DNA from: Nocardioides sp. Kera G14 | GTDB taxonomy: Bacteria; Actinomycetota; Actinomycetes; Propionibacteriales; Nocardioidaceae | NCBI RefSeq assembly: GCF_020715565.1 | Contig: NZ_CP085839.1 | Span: 1,054,001-1,118,000 of the forward strand | Direction of reading: 5' to 3' | DNA length: 64,000 bases | Part shown: positions 34,981 through 43,601 of the stretch, piece after piece | How positions within the stretch are numbered: the first letter of the stretch is position 1 | Layout of the letters: the number at the start of each line of letters is the position of its first letter | Program-made: the position numbers and the translations under genes | Notes under the pieces: model-generated | What the model saw: only the letters and a program-made list of their open reading frames with translations | Database searches by the model: none | Told to the model about the DNA's origin: nothing

Positions 34981-36128
34981 TCGCTCTGGTCCGTCTGCGT
35001 CGTCTCAGCAGCCGGCGTGGCCTGGGTCTGCTCCGCCGGCTCCTCGGTCTCCTCGGTGTCATCCCGGCTGAAGCCGGCGACGATGTCACCGAGCGAGGAG
35101 AGCTGTGCCGAGATGGCGTCGCGGCGCTTGGTCATGCGCGCGACCTCCGCCTTGACGGCGGCCAGGGCGCGCTCGGCGTCGGCGGTGCCGGCCAGCTCGA
35201 TCGACTCGGCCTGGTTGCGTGCCGCGTTGATGATCTGGTCGGCCTCGCGCTTGGCCTTGGCCAGGAGTGACTCGGTGTCGGACTGGGCCTGCTGGCGCGA
35301 CTGGGCGATCTGGTTGTTGGCCGCACGCGCCCGGTCCTCGGCCGCTGCGGCTCGCGCCTCGGCGTCCTGGACGAGCGAGCGCGTCTCGGCCAGCTTGGAG
35401 GCGTGGAAGTCGGTGGCCTCGCGGGCCAGGCGCTCCTTCTCCACGGCCAGCATGCGGCGTGCCTCCTGGACCTCCCGGTCAGCACCGGCACGGGCCTGCT
35501 CGACCTCGCGCTGCGCCTGGGTCCGCATCTCGGTGGTCTCCTGCTCGGCAGCCAGCCGGAGCTGGTCGGCGTCACGCTTGGCCGCGGCGAGCAGGTCGTC
35601 GGCGTGGGCGCGCGCGAGGCTGCGCTCGTGCTCGGCGTCGCTGAGGAGCCGGGAGCGATGGTCCTCGAGCTCCTTGAGCTGTTCGGCCTTGATCCCGTCG
35701 AGCTCCTGCGTCGCCGCCAGGCGCAGGGCCCGGGCGTCGCGCTGGGCCTGGTCCCGGATCTCCGCGGCGTCGCGCTCGGCGTTGGCCCGGATCTCCGCTG
35801 CCTCCTCCTCGGCGAGGCGGAGCATCGCGCTGGCGCGACCGCCGAGACCGGCGTACGACGGCGCCTGGGTCTCGGTGAGCTGCTCGGTGGCGGCGGTGAG
35901 GCGCTCCTCGAGCTCGGCCGCCTTCTTCTTCGCCGCGTCCGCCTCGGCCTTCAGGGCCTCGATCTGCTTTCCCCACGTGGCGAGCAGCGCGTCGACCGGA
36001 TCCTTCTCATAGCCGCCACGACGGGCGAGGGGAAGAGTGCCGCTGGCGGCGGCGAGGCCGTTCGGCGGTCCGGAGGTGGGGGCGGCCGACTTGCCGGCGT
36101 CGAAGATCGACAGGCCCTGATCGCTCAT
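34977..36128 (-). CDS. DivIVA-like long coiled-coil protein
   Basis: A 383-residue protein: a disordered N-terminus, a short DivIVA-like motif (GYEKDPVDALLATWGKQIEAL from residue 39), then an almost unbroken Ala/Glu/Arg-rich coiled coil to about residue 345, and a Thr/Glu/Gln-rich tail. The composition resembles Streptomyces Scy and the mycobacterial DivIVA relatives that organise polar growth or septation. No membrane segment is seen. It is coupled to the downstream AI-2E-type gene. Confidence 0.75.
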   Translation of the reverse strand: MSDQGLSIFDAGKSAAPTSGPPNGLAAASGTLPLARRGGYEKDPVDALLATWGKQIEALKAEADAAKKKAAELEERLTAATEQLTETQAPSYAGLGGRASAMLRLAEEEAAEIRANAERDAAEIRDQAQRDARALRLAATQELDGIKAEQLKELEDHRSRLLSDAEHERSLARAHADDLLAAAKRDADQLRLAAEQETTEMRTQAQREVEQARAGADREVQEARRMLAVEKERLAREATDFHASKLAETRSLVQDAEARAAAAEDRARAANNQIAQSRQQAQSDTESLLAKAKREADQIINAARNQAESIELAGTADAERALAAVKAEVARMTKRRDAISAQLSSLGDIVAGFSRDDTEETEEPAEQTQATPAAETTQTDQSE

Positions 36129-36150
36129 GGGTCAACTCTCAACTCAGATA

Positions 36151-36186
36151 GGGGAGACGCGCGCCTGGGGGTTCGCGCGCCTCCCC
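36151..36186 (-). terminator. Hairpin terminator after ccr
   Basis: The inverted repeat GGGGAG-A-CGCGCG / CGCGCG-C-CTCCCC gives 12 pairs with one mismatch around a 10-nt loop, 40 bp past the ccr stop and upstream of the coiled-coil gene on the same strand. There is no U-tract, as is common in actinobacteria. Confidence 0.65.
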
Positions 36187-36225
36187 ATCTTGTCAGATGC
36201 CCCGACGAGTCAACGGGCTCCTCGA

Positions 36226-37566
36226 CTAGACGCCTCGGAACCTGTTGATCGCCTCAAGATGCTGCGCGCGGAACTCCTCGTTCGTGACGCCGAGGCCCTC
36301 CTCGGGCGCCAGACAGAGGACGCCGACCTTGCCCTGGTGCTTGTTGTGGTGCACGTCGAGGGCGGCCTGGCCGGTCTCCTCGAGCGTGTAGGTGCGGGAC
36401 AGGGTCGGGTGGATCTTGCCCTGCGCGATGAGGCGGTTGGCCTCCCACGACTCACGGTAGTTCGCGAAGTGGCTCGAGATGATCTTCTTGAGGTTCATCC
36501 ACAGGTAGCGGTTGTCGTACTCGTGCATGAAGCCCGAGGTCGAGGCACAGGTCGTGATCGTGCCGCCCTTGCGGGTGACGTAGACCGAGGCGCCGAAGGT
36601 CTCGCGGCCGGGGTGCTCGAAGACGATGTCGATGTCCTCGCCGCCCGTGAGCTCACGGATGGCCTTGCCGAGGCGCTGCCACTCCTTCGGGTTCTGCTTG
36701 GTGCCCTCCTCGTTCCAGAACTTGAAGTCCATCTCGGAGCGGTTGATGATCTTGTCCGCGCCCATGGAGCGCACGATCTGGGCCTTCTCCTCGTTGGAGA
36801 CGACGCAGATCGGGTTGGCGCCGCCGTTGAGGGCGTACTGCGTGGCGAAGCCGCCGAGGCCGCCCGAGGCGCCCCAGATGAGGACGTTGTCGCCCTGCTT
36901 CATGTTGCCGCCGTTGGCGGAGACGAGCTGGCGGTACGCCGTGCAGTTGACCAGACCCGGCGACGCAGCCTCTTCCCACGTGAGGTGCTCGGGCTTCGGC
37001 ATGAGCTGGTTGGCCTTGACCATCGCGACATCGGCGAGACCGCCGAAGTTGGTCTCGAAGCCCCAGATGCGCTGCGACGGGTCGAGCATCGTGTCGTTGT
37101 GGCCGTCCGGGGCCTCGAGCTCGACGGAGAGGCAGTGCGCGACGACGCGGTCGCCCGGCTTCCACTTGGTGACACCGGGACCGGTCTTGAGCACCACGCC
37201 GGAGAGGTCGGACCCGACGATGTGGTACGGCAGGTTGTGCCGCGCGCCGAGGTCGGACTCGCGGCCGTAACGCTCGAGGAAGCCGAACGTCGAGACCGGC
37301 TCGAAGATCGACGTCCACACCGTGTTGTAGTTGATCGCCGACGCCATCACGGCGACGAAGGCCTCGCCCGGGCCGAGCTCGGGAAGGGCGACCTCGTCCA
37401 CGTGGAGCGACTTGCGCGGGTCCTTCTCCTTCGAGGGCACGCCCTCGAACATCTCGACCTCGTCCTTGTGGACGGTCACGGCACGGTAGGACTCGGGCAG
37501 CTCGAGGTTGGCGAAGTCCGCACTGGTGGCCTCACCAGACTGGATGGCGTCAAGGATCTTGTGCAT
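36226..37566 (-). CDS. ccr: Crotonyl-CoA carboxylase/reductase
   Basis: The key enzyme of the ethylmalonyl-CoA pathway: NADPH-dependent reductive carboxylation of crotonyl-CoA to (2S)-ethylmalonyl-CoA. The 446-residue MDR-family protein has the CO2-pocket features: Asn in MASAINYNTVW, Phe-Glu in GFETNFGGLADVA, and His in GFMHEYDNRYLWMN. The NADPH Rossmann motif is IWGASGGLGGFATQYAL. The ATG lies 8 nt after TAACGT on its strand, and that hexamer is part of the operator. The long DGHNDTMLDPSQRIWG insertion separates Ccr from ordinary crotonyl-CoA reductases. Confidence 0.97.
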   Translation of the reverse strand: MHKILDAIQSGEATSADFANLELPESYRAVTVHKDEVEMFEGVPSKEKDPRKSLHVDEVALPELGPGEAFVAVMASAINYNTVWTSIFEPVSTFGFLERYGRESDLGARHNLPYHIVGSDLSGVVLKTGPGVTKWKPGDRVVAHCLSVELEAPDGHNDTMLDPSQRIWGFETNFGGLADVAMVKANQLMPKPEHLTWEEAASPGLVNCTAYRQLVSANGGNMKQGDNVLIWGASGGLGGFATQYALNGGANPICVVSNEEKAQIVRSMGADKIINRSEMDFKFWNEEGTKQNPKEWQRLGKAIRELTGGEDIDIVFEHPGRETFGASVYVTRKGGTITTCASTSGFMHEYDNRYLWMNLKKIISSHFANYRESWEANRLIAQGKIHPTLSRTYTLEETGQAALDVHHNKHQGKVGVLCLAPEEGLGVTNEEFRAQHLEAINRFRGV

Positions 37567-37576
37567 GGGACGGGAC

Positions 37577-37592
37577 GTTACTGGCGGGTAAC
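37577..37592. promoter_or_regulatory. EMC-regulon operator at the ccr promoter
   Basis: GTTACTGGCGGGTAAC, one of five copies of GTTACY-N4-RGTAAC. Read on the ccr strand, the distal half-site contains TAACGT ending 8 nt before the ATG, so the operator includes the apparent -10. Binding would block RNA polymerase directly. Confidence 0.75.
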
Positions 37593-37674
37593 AAACTTTG
37601 CTAGCCCTGTGGTCCAGTTCACTTCGATCCCACGCGGGTGATCGGTTGAGCCGCCTCGACGGTTGCGCCGATCC

Positions 37675-38136
37675 TCAGTGGGTGGCGTCCTTGGCGGGCT
37701 CGACGAGCTCGACGAGGACGCCACCTGCGTCCTTGGGGTGGACGAAGTTGATCCGGGAGTCCGACGTACCCCGGCGGGGGGCGTCGTACAGGAGACGGAC
37801 GCCGCGTTCGCGGAGGATCGCGCTGACCTCGTCGACGTCGACGACGCGGTAGGCGAGCTGCTGGATGCCCTGGCCGTTCTTGTCGAGGAACTTCGCGATC
37901 GTCGACTCGGCACTCAGCGGAGCGAGCAGCTGGATCTTGGAGTCGGTGTCGCCGACGGCGAGCATCGCCTCGGCGACCCCCTGCTCCTCGTTGACCTCGC
38001 GGTGGATCTCCTTGAGGCCGAAGGTCGTCTCGTAGAACGCGATGGCCTCATCGAGGTCGGGAACCGCGATGCCGACGTGGTCGATGGCCGTGAACAGGTG
38101 CGCGGGAATCTCCAGTGAGGACGTCATGAAACCCAT
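37675..38136 (-). CDS. Ethylmalonyl-CoA/methylmalonyl-CoA epimerase
   Basis: A 153-residue VOC-fold metalloenzyme that inverts the C2 centre of methylmalonyl-CoA and ethylmalonyl-CoA. Two beta-alpha-beta repeats are visible, with metal ligands in IDHVGIAVPDLD, QQLAYRV and GVLVELVEP. It lies upstream of ccr on the same strand and divergent from the thiolase gene, with an operator between. A second ATG three codons in (38127) is an equally good start. Confidence 0.92.
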   Translation of the reverse strand: MGFMTSSLEIPAHLFTAIDHVGIAVPDLDEAIAFYETTFGLKEIHREVNEEQGVAEAMLAVGDTDSKIQLLAPLSAESTIAKFLDKNGQGIQQLAYRVVDVDEVSAILRERGVRLLYDAPRRGTSDSRINFVHPKDAGGVLVELVEPAKDATH

Positions 38137-38160
38137 CGTGGCACAGCCCTAGCCATCGTT

Positions 38161-38176
38161 GTTACCGACGGGTAAC
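38161..38176. promoter_or_regulatory. EMC-regulon operator between thiolase and epimerase genes
   Basis: GTTACCGACGGGTAAC, with 6-bp perfect arms around GACG. The right half supplies TAACGT at 38173-38178, followed by 6 nt and the thiolase ATG, a leaderless layout. The divergent epimerase start is 24 bp away, so one site may control both directions. Confidence 0.75.
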
Positions 38177-38184
38177 GTGGAGTC

Positions 38185-39378
38185 ATGACCACTGTGATCG
38201 TTGCTGGGGCGCGTACCCCGATCGGCCGTCTGCTCGGAAGCTTCAAGGGGCTCGCCGCCTCCGACCTCGGCGCCGTCGCCATCAAGGGCGCCCTCGAGAA
38301 GGCGGGCGTCTCACCCGACCAGGTCGACTACCTCATCGCGGGCCAGGTACTCCAGGCCGGTGCCGGCCAGAACCCGGCGCGCACCGCGGGCCTCAAGGCG
38401 GGCCTGCCGCAGTCGGTGCCGTCCATCACGATCAACAAGGTCTGCCTCTCGGGCATCAACGCCATCGCGCAGGCCGATCAGCTCATCCGTGCCGGCGAGG
38501 CGGAGATCGTCGTCGCCGGTGGCATGGAGTCGATGACGCAGGCTCCCCACCTCCTCCCGAAGTCCCGCGAGGGCTTCAAGTACGGCGACACCACGCTGGT
38601 CGACCACATGGCCTACGACGCGCTCTACGACCAGGCCACCACGCAGGCGATGGGCGCCCTCACCGAGGCGATCAACGCCGACCGCGACATCCCCCTCACC
38701 CGTGAGGAGCAGGACGAGTTCGCGGCCCGCTCACACCAGCTCGCCGCTGCTGCGCAGAAGAACGGCGTCTTCGACGACGAGATCGTCCCGGTGACCATCC
38801 CGCAGCGCCGCGGCGACGACGTCGTCGTGACCACCGACGAGGGCGTCCGCGCCGACACGACGGCCGAGAGCCTCGCCAAGCTGCCCCCGGCCTTCTCCAA
38901 GACCGGCAGCATCACGGCCGGTTCGGCCTCCCAGATCTCCGACGGCGCCGCGTTCGTCGTCGTGATGAGCAAGGAGAAGGCGGAGTCGCTCGGCCTCACC
39001 TGGCTCGCCGAGATCGTCTCGCACGGCCAGGTCGCCGGCCCGGACTCCTCCCTGCAGCTGCAGCCGGCCAACGCCACGGCCAAGGCGCTCGAGAAGGCCG
39101 GCCTCGCCGCTGAGGACCTCGACCTCGTCGAGTTCAACGAGGCGTTCGCCGCAGTCGGCCTCGAGTCGGCCGCCAAGCTCGGCATCGACGCGGAGAAGGT
39201 CAACGTCAACGGTGGCGCCATCGCCATCGGCCACCCGCTCGGTGCCTCCGGTGCGCGCATCACGCTCCACCTCGCGCTCGAGCTCGCTCGTCGTGGTGGC
39301 GGCGTGGGCGTCGCGGCCCTCTGCGGCGGTGGCGGCCAGGGTGACGCCCTCGTGCTGCGCGTGCCTGCGAAGGCGTGA
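38185..39378 (+). CDS. Acetyl-CoA C-acetyltransferase (thiolase)
   Basis: Condenses two acetyl-CoA to acetoacetyl-CoA, the entry step of the ethylmalonyl-CoA pathway and of polyhydroxybutyrate synthesis. The 397-residue protein has the acyl-accepting C87 ([15 protein letters not shown]), the histidine motif [17 protein letters not shown] and the proton-donor CGGGGQGDA. It is followed 12 bp later by meaB. Confidence 0.95.
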   Translation: MTTVIVAGARTPIGRLLGSFKGLAASDLGAVAIKGALEKAGVSPDQVDYLIAGQVLQAGAGQNPARTAGLKAGLPQSVPSITINKVCLSGINAIAQADQLIRAGEAEIVVAGGMESMTQAPHLLPKSREGFKYGDTTLVDHMAYDALYDQATTQAMGALTEAINADRDIPLTREEQDEFAARSHQLAAAAQKNGVFDDEIVPVTIPQRRGDDVVVTTDEGVRADTTAESLAKLPPAFSKTGSITAGSASQISDGAAFVVVMSKEKAESLGLTWLAEIVSHGQVAGPDSSLQLQPANATAKALEKAGLAAEDLDLVEFNEAFAAVGLESAAKLGIDAEKVNVNGGAIAIGHPLGASGARITLHLALELARRGGGVGVAALCGGGGQGDALVLRVPAKA

Positions 39379-39390
39379 CACAGTCCGACT

Positions 39391-40332
39391 GTGCGGCCTG
39401 ACGAACTCGTAGCGGCCGCCCGGGGAGGTTCTCCCCGGGCGGTCGCTCGCCTTATCTCCCTCGTCGAGGGAGATTCACCGCTGCTCCGCGACGTGATGGC
39501 CGAGCTCGCGCCACACACCGGGCATGCCCGCATCGTGGGAATCACCGGGTCGCCGGGCGTCGGGAAGTCGACGACCACCAGCGCGCTGGTCACCGAGTTG
39601 CGCAAGCGGGACCAGCGGGTCGGCGTACTGGCGGTGGATCCCTCCTCGCCGTTCAGCGGGGGAGCGCTGCTCGGTGACCGGATCCGGATGGGCGACCATG
39701 CCACGGATGCCGGTGTCTTCATCCGCTCGATGGCCTCGCGTGGACATCTGGGCGGGCTGGCGTGGACCACGCCTCAGGCCGTCCGGGTCCTCGACGCCGC
39801 GGGCTTCGACACCGTGATCATCGAGACCGTGGGCGTCGGCCAGTCCGAGGTCGAGATCGCCGCCCTCGCCGACACCACCCTCGTCCTCCTGGCCCCCGGC
39901 ATGGGCGACGGCATCCAGGCGGCGAAGGCCGGCATCCTCGAGATCGGCGACCTCTTCGTGGTCAACAAGGCCGACCGTGAGGGCGCCTCGAACGTCAGCC
40001 GGGACCTGCGCGGCATGCTCTCCCTCGCCGAGAGGCGCGAAGGCGCGTGGCAGCCCGAGATCCTCAAGACCGTCTCCCAGGACGGGACCGGCCTCGACGA
40101 GGTCGCTGCCGCGATCGACCGCCATCACGCGTGGCTCGCCGAGACGGGCGAGCTGGGGGAGCGACGGGCGCGACGGGCGCGTGAAGAGGTCCAGGCGATC
40201 GCGCTGGAGATGATGCGTGCGCGGTGGGGTGACGTCGGCGGTGCCGGCGAGCTCGAGACGCTCGCGCGGGCCGTGGCGGCGGGGGAGTCCGACCCCTACA
40301 CCGCGGCCGACCGCCTCATCGGGCCTCAATAG
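39391..40332 (+). CDS. meaB: Mutase-protecting GTPase MeaB (ArgK/MMAA family)
   Basis: A G3E P-loop GTPase that loads and protects B12-dependent acyl-CoA mutases. The 313-residue protein has Walker A GSPGVGKST at 53-61, the AVDPSSPFSGGALLGDRIRM switch region, ETVGVGQSE, and the base-specifying NKAD. The GTG start lies 12 bp after the thiolase stop, so the two are cotranscribed. Its partner is the mutase at 23.6 kb. Confidence 0.95.
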   Translation: MRPDELVAAARGGSPRAVARLISLVEGDSPLLRDVMAELAPHTGHARIVGITGSPGVGKSTTTSALVTELRKRDQRVGVLAVDPSSPFSGGALLGDRIRMGDHATDAGVFIRSMASRGHLGGLAWTTPQAVRVLDAAGFDTVIIETVGVGQSEVEIAALADTTLVLLAPGMGDGIQAAKAGILEIGDLFVVNKADREGASNVSRDLRGMLSLAERREGAWQPEILKTVSQDGTGLDEVAAAIDRHHAWLAETGELGERRARRAREEVQAIALEMMRARWGDVGGAGELETLARAVAAGESDPYTAADRLIGPQ

Positions 40333-40341
40333 AATGACCGC

Positions 40342-41259
40342 ATGACGCACGGCGCCTTCGACCTCTCCGGACTCAAGCGACCCACTCCCGCCCCGGCAGC
40401 GCCTCCCGCGGGCGGAGCGGCAGGCGGTACGCCGACCACCGGCGCCTACACCGTCCCCGTCTCCGACGAGGCGGGATTCCAGGCTGTCGTCGAGGCGTCG
40501 ATGACGGCGCCGGTCGTGATGGTCTTCACCTCTCCGTCGCGGATGCCGGCGAGCGCCGACTACGGCCGCGACGTGGCCTCGGTCGTCGAAGGCTATGACG
40601 GCCGTTTCCTCGCGGCGCTCGTCGATGCCGATCAGGCGCCGGCGCTCGCGAGTGCCCTGCAGGTGCAGCAGGTGCCGACGACGTACGTCCTGCTCGACGG
40701 GCGCCCGGCGATGCAGCCGATTCCCGGGGTGGTCAGCACCGAGGAGCTGCAGGCGCTCTTCCAGCAGTTGGGTCAGCAGCTGACCATGCAGGGCATCACC
40801 GCGCGCCACCAGCCCCGCCATGCCGCGGCCGAGGACGGCGAGGAGGGCGCCGACCCGCGTTATGCCGCCGCCGAGGAGGCACTCGTGTCCGGCGACATCG
40901 ACTCTGCCGTGGCGGAGTACCAGAAGCTCGTCGACGGCAACCCCGCCGACACCGAGGCCGCCCGTGGCCTGGCCATGGCGAAGGTGCTGCAGCGCACCCA
41001 GGGCGTCGACGCTGCTGCCGCCCGCGCTGCTGCGGAGAACGCCGACGATCTCCACGCCCAGATCATGGCCGCCGACCTCGACCTGCTCGACGGGCGGGTC
41101 GAGGAGGCCTTCGCCCGGCTCGTCGACACGGTCGCACGGACCGCGGGGGATGAGCGCACCAAGGCACGTGAGCACCTGATCTCGCTCTTCGAGGCCGTGG
41201 GCAACGACGACCAGCGGGTTCTCACCGCCCGCCGCAACCTCGCCTCCGCGCTCTTCTGA
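40342..41259 (+). CDS. Thioredoxin-like TPR co-chaperone, YbbN/CnoX type, without CXXC
   Basis: A 305-residue protein with a Pro/Ala-rich N-terminus, a thioredoxin fold (residues ~45-150) and a C-terminal TPR-like domain. The site equivalent to WCGPC reads SPSRMPA, so no redox cysteine is present. YbbN/CnoX proteins hold unfolded clients for GroEL and DnaK. The promoter is compact: TAGAAT overlaps the meaB stop and is 6 nt before the ATG, implying a leaderless transcript. Confidence 0.85.
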   Translation: MTHGAFDLSGLKRPTPAPAAPPAGGAAGGTPTTGAYTVPVSDEAGFQAVVEASMTAPVVMVFTSPSRMPASADYGRDVASVVEGYDGRFLAALVDADQAPALASALQVQQVPTTYVLLDGRPAMQPIPGVVSTEELQALFQQLGQQLTMQGITARHQPRHAAAEDGEEGADPRYAAAEEALVSGDIDSAVAEYQKLVDGNPADTEAARGLAMAKVLQRTQGVDAAAARAAAENADDLHAQIMAADLDLLDGRVEEAFARLVDTVARTAGDERTKAREHLISLFEAVGNDDQRVLTARRNLASALF

Positions 41260-41277
41260 CCTCCCCGGATCTCGTGG

Positions 41278-41790
41278 TCAGAGGGGGCGGCCGGACTCGG
41301 TGTAGACCGCTCCCTCGCCGTCGACCCGGGCGAGGGCCGCGCGGATCCGGCGAGCGGTGAAGTCCTTGGCCCGCTCGTCGATCTCGTCGAGCGTGCAGAA
41401 GGCCACCGACTTGATCTCGCGCGCCTGCCGCACCACCCGGTCGACCAGCGCCGCCTCGTGCACGCCGCCGTCGAAGACGAGGCAGACCGCGTCGTCCCAA
41501 CCGCTCCACGGAGGCAGCCAGTCGGTGAGCAGCAGTTCGCTCGTCGGGATCGTGAGGGCGAGCTCCTCCTCGACCTCACGCATCACGGCGAGGGCGGGGG
41601 ACTCGTTGACCTCGACGACGCCACCGGGAAGGTCCCAGTCGCGCTTGTAGGTGAGCTGGCAGAGCAGCACGCGCGGCTCGTCGCCCTCGGCGCGGATGAG
41701 CATCTGTCCGATGGCACGCTTCCGCGGCAGCACCGAGTTGAGATAGGAGCGGACACCCTCGTCGTCGCGCGGGTCGGGCCGATCGGTCAC
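41278..41790 (-). CDS. NUDIX hydrolase
   Basis: A 170-residue pyrophosphohydrolase. The Nudix box begins GGVVEVNESPALAVMREVEE and continues with EELAL; the usual late glycine is replaced by alanine. The substrate is unknown. The GTG start overlaps the glgB stop by 4 bp, so it is the last gene of the glucan operon, convergent with the YbbN-type gene. Confidence 0.88.
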   Translation of the reverse strand: MTDRPDPRDDEGVRSYLNSVLPRKRAIGQMLIRAEGDEPRVLLCQLTYKRDWDLPGGVVEVNESPALAVMREVEEELALTIPTSELLLTDWLPPWSGWDDAVCLVFDGGVHEAALVDRVVRQAREIKSVAFCTLDEIDERAKDFTARRIRAALARVDGEGAVYTESGRPL

Positions 41791-43601
41791 GCACTCACCC
41801 TACGCAGCCAGAGCATCGTCAGCGGGGGCAGGTCGAAGGTGTCGGCCGCGGTGACCGGCAGGCTCGGGCCGCGGTCGTGGCCGCCGTACGCCGACCCGTC
41901 GGTGTTCAGCACGGCCCGCCAACTGCCCTCCGGCAGGTCGAAGGAGCGCCGCACCTGCTGGTCGGAGAGGTTGAGGATGGCGACCAGCTCCGCGCCGCCG
42001 CCCTGGCGTAGGAAGCAGAAGGTGGAGTGGTCCCTGTCGTCGGCGTCGATCCAGCGGAAGCCGTCGGGTTGGTTGTCGAGCGACCACAGTGCGGGGCAGT
42101 CGCGGTAGACCCGGTTGAGGTCACGCACGAGGGCCTGGACGCCGGAATGCCCGGCGGCGTCGCCGGACGACGCCGGATCGAGCAGCCACCAGTTGATCTC
42201 CCCGGACTCGGCCCACTCGGCCACCTGGCCGATCTCACAACCCATGAAGAGGAGCTGCTTGCCGGGATGGGCCCACTGGAAGGCCAGATAGGCGCGCAGA
42301 CCGGCGAACTGCTGCTCGCGTGAGCCGGGCATCTTGGTCAACAACGAGCCCTTGCCGTGCACGACCTCGTCGTGACTGAGGGGCAGCACGAAGTTCTCGG
42401 ACCACGCGTAGGTCAGGGGAAGGGCGAGGTCGTGTTGGTGCCAGGGCCGGTGGACGGGCTCCCGTTGCATGTACTCGAGCGTGTCGTGCATCCAGCCCAT
42501 GTTCCACTTGAAGCCGAAGCCCAGACCGCCGTGCTCGGTCGCCCGCGTGACGCCCGGCCAGGCGGTCGACTCCTCGGCGATCAGGACGATGCCGGGCACG
42601 CGTCCGTAGGCGATCTCGTTGAGCTCCTGCAGGAACTGCACCGCCTCGAGATGCTCATGACCCCCATGGATGTTGGGTTTCCACTCGCCGTCATTGCGGG
42701 AGTAGTCGAGGTAGAGCATCGACGCGACACCGTCGACGCGGAGCCCGTCGACGTGGAACTCCTCGGCCCAGTAGAGTGCGTTCGAGATGAGGAAGTCACG
42801 CACCTCCGGCCGGCCGAAGTCGAAGATCCACGAGCCCCATTCGGGATGGAATCCGCGCTGGGGATCCGGGTGCTCGTAGAGCGCCTGTCCGTCGAAGCGA
42901 CCCAACGCCCAGTCATCGGTCGCGAAGTGGCCGGGCACCCAGTCGAGGATGATGCCGATGCCGGCCTGGTGCAGCTTGTCCACGAGATAGCGGAAGTCGT
43001 CGGGTGAGCCGAGCCGTGAGTCCGGCGCGTAGTAGCCCGTGACGTGATAGCCCCACGAGCCGCCGAACGGATGCTGCATGACGGGCATCAGCTCGACGTG
43101 GGTGAAGCCCATCTCCACGACGTACGCGGTGAGGTCGTCGGCGAGGTCGCGGTAGCAGCGGCCGCGACGCCAGGAGGCCAGATGGACCTCGTACGTCGAG
43201 AACGGCTGAGCATGCGCCTGCCAGGTGCTCCGTCGGGCCAACCACGGGCCGTCGTCCCACGTGTAGTGGGACTCCTCCACGATCGACGCCGAGGCGGGGG
43301 CGACCTCGGCGCGCCGGGCGAGCGGGTCCGCCCGATCGCTCCAGTGTCCGTTCGAGCCGTGGATCGCGAACTTGTAGCGCGCGCCGGCCGCGACTCCGTC
43401 GATGACGGTGGTCCACACGCCGTCGTCGCCGCGGGTGAGTGGGTTGCGACCGCCGTCCCAGTCGTTGAAGTCGCCCTTCACCTGCACGTCGCGCGCATGC
43501 GGAGCCCAGACGGTGAAGCGGGTGCCGACGAGGTGGCCGGCAGCGTCGCGCAGCACGTGGGCGCCCTGCCGGCGCCAGAGGTCGGTGTGGGTGGAGTTCA
43601 T
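41787..43601 (-). CDS. glgB: 1,4-alpha-glucan branching enzyme, short form
   Basis: A GH13 enzyme that makes alpha-1,6 branches. The 604-residue protein has a CBM48 domain (FTVWAPHARDVQVKGDFNDW), the barrel with nucleophile motif VDGLRVDGVASMLYLDYSR, acid/base LIAEESTAWP and the LSHDEVVHGKGSLL motif. It lacks the extra N-terminal module of the ~730-residue enzymes. The ATG overlaps the glgE stop (ATGA). In the GlgE pathway it branches the linear maltosyl chains made by its neighbour. Confidence 0.95.
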   Translation of the reverse strand: MNSTHTDLWRRQGAHVLRDAAGHLVGTRFTVWAPHARDVQVKGDFNDWDGGRNPLTRGDDGVWTTVIDGVAAGARYKFAIHGSNGHWSDRADPLARRAEVAPASASIVEESHYTWDDGPWLARRSTWQAHAQPFSTYEVHLASWRRGRCYRDLADDLTAYVVEMGFTHVELMPVMQHPFGGSWGYHVTGYYAPDSRLGSPDDFRYLVDKLHQAGIGIILDWVPGHFATDDWALGRFDGQALYEHPDPQRGFHPEWGSWIFDFGRPEVRDFLISNALYWAEEFHVDGLRVDGVASMLYLDYSRNDGEWKPNIHGGHEHLEAVQFLQELNEIAYGRVPGIVLIAEESTAWPGVTRATEHGGLGFGFKWNMGWMHDTLEYMQREPVHRPWHQHDLALPLTYAWSENFVLPLSHDEVVHGKGSLLTKMPGSREQQFAGLRAYLAFQWAHPGKQLLFMGCEIGQVAEWAESGEINWWLLDPASSGDAAGHSGVQALVRDLNRVYRDCPALWSLDNQPDGFRWIDADDRDHSTFCFLRQGGGAELVAILNLSDQQVRRSFDLPEGSWRAVLNTDGSAYGGHDRGPSLPVTAADTFDLPPLTMLWLRRVSA

